The notes beneath the pieces were generated by a model, which ran no database searches, was not told where the DNA came from, and was given only the letters and a program-made list of their open reading frames with translations. Shown in pieces: positions 36,388 through 37,393 of a stretch of 37,393 nucleotides of DNA; within the stretch, counting starts at the first letter, position 1, and the number at the start of each line of letters is the position of its first letter. The position numbers were made by a program, and so were the translations under genes. Source of the stretch: a virus; the IMG/VR virus record IMGVR_UViG_3300031952_000063, positions 1-37,393 of that record. The stretch is one strand, 5' to 3'.

Positions 36388-36882
36388 ATGACTTATCATA
36401 TTTACTTAAAAGAACTTCCTGAAAAAAAGTATTTAAATCAAGTTTTAGAATATAAAAAAGAAACGGGGTATGTTTATTGGCGTTCAAGTAATAAAATTGT
36501 TAAGTTGTGCACAACAACTAAAGGTGCAAGATATAAAAGAATAATGATTAATAGTGAACACTATGTATTGCATAGGATCATTTATCAAATGCATTATGGT
36601 GATTTATTGTCTAGTGAAGTTATTGATCATATAGACAGAAACAAACAAAATAATAAAATTGAAAACTTAAGAAAAGCTAATGTATTTATTAATAATCAAA
36701 ACCAAGGAGAAAGAAAAAATAACACCTCAGGATACAAAGGTGTTTCATGGTCTAAACAAAGAAACAAATGGAGAGCAACAATAACAATAAATAAAAAGCA
36801 TAAACATCTTGGATTTTTTGCAACCAAAGAAGAAGCTTTCATTTGTTATCAAAAAGCTAAGGCAACGTTTCACAGTGGTTAA
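36388..36882 (+). CDS. HNH-AP2 homing endonuclease
   Basis: 164 aa. The HNH region (residues 60-105) has YVLHRIIYQMHYGD, EVIDHIDRNKQNN and IENLRKANVFIN. An AP2-type DNA-binding domain (115-160) has SGYKGVSWSKQRNKWRAT and KHLGFFATKEEA. Free-standing HNH-AP2 enzymes cut DNA in a related phage and are copied in during repair. Strongly A/T-rich compared with neighbours, a sign of transfer. It begins one base after the polymerase stop and is followed by a displaced second polymerase 3' end. Confidence 0.88.
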   Translation: MTYHIYLKELPEKKYLNQVLEYKKETGYVYWRSSNKIVKLCTTTKGARYKRIMINSEHYVLHRIIYQMHYGDLLSSEVIDHIDRNKQNNKIENLRKANVFINNQNQGERKNNTSGYKGVSWSKQRNKWRATITINKKHKHLGFFATKEEAFICYQKAKATFHSG

Positions 36883-36905
36883 TTTAAGTGTCTTGTCCGC
36901 CAGCT

Positions 36906-37001
36906 ATGGTGGATACCTTGACAGCCGTTGCATTAGAAGCCTTCCCTGCATCGCAACAATTCTTTAACTTCCAGTGTCCTATTGAAGGGATGCTCATGTA
37001 G
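36906..37001 (+). pseudogene. Displaced remnant of the DNA polymerase 3' end
   Basis: MVDTLTAVALEAFPASQQFF, then NFQCPIEG, matches the polymerase C-terminus at about 36263..36350 residue by residue with mostly silent differences, ending after IEGMLM with a stop. It is GC-richer than the polymerase copy upstream. It reads as the original 3' end, left behind when the HNH gene arrived with its own polymerase end. Too short to have a function by itself. Confidence 0.82.
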
Positions 37002-37032
37002 GCTATAGCTGGAATCAAACCCACTAGCCGCC

Positions 37033-37059
37033 CGTCCCAAGCATGACGATAAACTGCTT
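37033..37059 (+). ncRNA. H-type pseudoknot element, copy e
   Basis: Stem 1 CGTC/GACG (37033..37036 with 37045..37048) and stem 2 AAGCA/TGCTT (37039..37043 with 37055..37059), joined by ATAAAC. The A-T pair at the foot of stem 2 replaces the G-C of copies b to d on both sides. 21 nt before ATG 37081. Confidence 0.72.
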
Positions 37060-37080
37060 TAACACTACCTTTTTGATTTC

Positions 37081-37393
37081 ATGAATCAAACATTTGTTTG
37101 CGCCCAAACAACCGAAGTCCCTCGCGAAGTTGCCATCAGTGCTACTAACTACGCTATGCGTTGTGCAGTATTGTTGCCTCCCGTTGGGAACAAAGCACCA
37201 ACTTCAATCGAACTTAATGTCTATGGAAAAAGTGCAGAACGTTTCGCTCGTACAACTCGAGGAGCGCAGATCTACATTCACGGCGCCAAGCTACGTTTCG
37301 ATCTGGAGTCCCGTACGTATTCTTTGCATGGAGGAATCATTGCAACGGTGGATGAATCATTCCCGATCCTTAACACCGTTATCCTCAGTGGAC
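37081..37393 (+). CDS. Second OB-fold protein, SSB-like, cut by window end
   Basis: 104 codons visible, no stop. MNQTFVCAQTTEVPREVAIS, then IELNVYGKSAERFARTTRGA, then QIYIHGAKLRFDLESRTYSL resembles the SSB plan ('v.v.g..a......kG..v.v.G.l..d'). It may be the replication SSB of the phage, with the protein at 23660 as a second OB-fold protein. It follows pseudoknot copy e. The assignment is tentative because the C-terminus is missing. Confidence 0.65.
   Translation, partial: MNQTFVCAQTTEVPREVAISATNYAMRCAVLLPPVGNKAPTSIELNVYGKSAERFARTTRGAQIYIHGAKLRFDLESRTYSLHGGIIATVDESFPILNTVILSG

Noticed and set aside
22892-37059. CRISPR array or pistol-type ribozyme for the repeated CGTC...GACGTTAAAC element
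   Set aside because: The copies are kilobases apart with no spacers, and the extra stems and cleavage-site bases of pistol ribozymes are missing.

Overview
The window is a piece of a double-stranded DNA bacteriophage genome in which both ends are cut inside genes. Anchors are the major capsid protein (3031..4182), portal (5249..7588), large terminase subunit (8803..11352), T7/Pol I-type DNA polymerase (34521..36386), two HNH endonucleases and a tRNA-Leu(UAA). There is no integrase, lysogeny repressor or CRISPR array. Several genes, chiefly the WGADQELEACCEW-type protein at 31486..31911, recall picocyanobacterial phages, so a cyanophage (Synechococcus-like host) is my best guess. This rests on memory of family style, not a search. 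I cannot place it in a named genus.

Layout. Positions 1..20272 are all on the minus strand and form the packaging/virion module. In order of transcription (right to left) it holds a set of Gly/Ala-rich, partly hydrophobic proteins of the internal-virion type, a small-terminase candidate, intein-containing TerL, a membrane coiled-coil protein, an AbrB-like protein, the portal, a scaffold candidate, a hydrophobic protein, the capsid protein, a second head protein, a helix-hairpin-helix protein, an M23-like peptidase and two more proteins running off the left edge. No recognisable tail genes are seen. Positions 20376..37393 are all on the plus strand and hold the early/replication module: about 40 compact genes, mostly 50 to 140 codons, often joined by ATGA or TAATG overlaps. 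Among them are OB-fold (SSB-like) proteins, a DUF4236-like pair, a PcfJ-like protein, two zinc-ribbon/HTH proteins, a GP88-family protein, DNA polymerase and an HNH-AP2 endonuclease. The two modules diverge from a roughly 100 bp spacer at 20273..20375.

The most unusual features are of two kinds. First, long out-of-frame gene overlaps: a complete zinc-finger/HNH endonuclease ORF lies in the +1 frame inside the TerL intein (about 930 nt), the scaffold candidate overlaps the portal C-terminus by 593 nt, and the small-terminase candidate overlaps its upstream gene by 131 nt. Second, structured RNA: five intergenic copies of an H-type pseudoknot with compensatory base changes, a tRNA-like minihelix with an alternative pairing partner, a 119-nt multi-stem RNA, and a repeated terminator-plus-hairpin cassette. 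They sit between the early transcription units and suggest RNA-level control or processing of the early transcripts.

Mobile DNA has shaped both ends. The intein/HNH pair sits in TerL, and the HNH-AP2 gene after DNA polymerase is followed by a second, displaced copy of the polymerase 3' end. A gene mosaic at 26896..27577 shows recombination among the small early genes.
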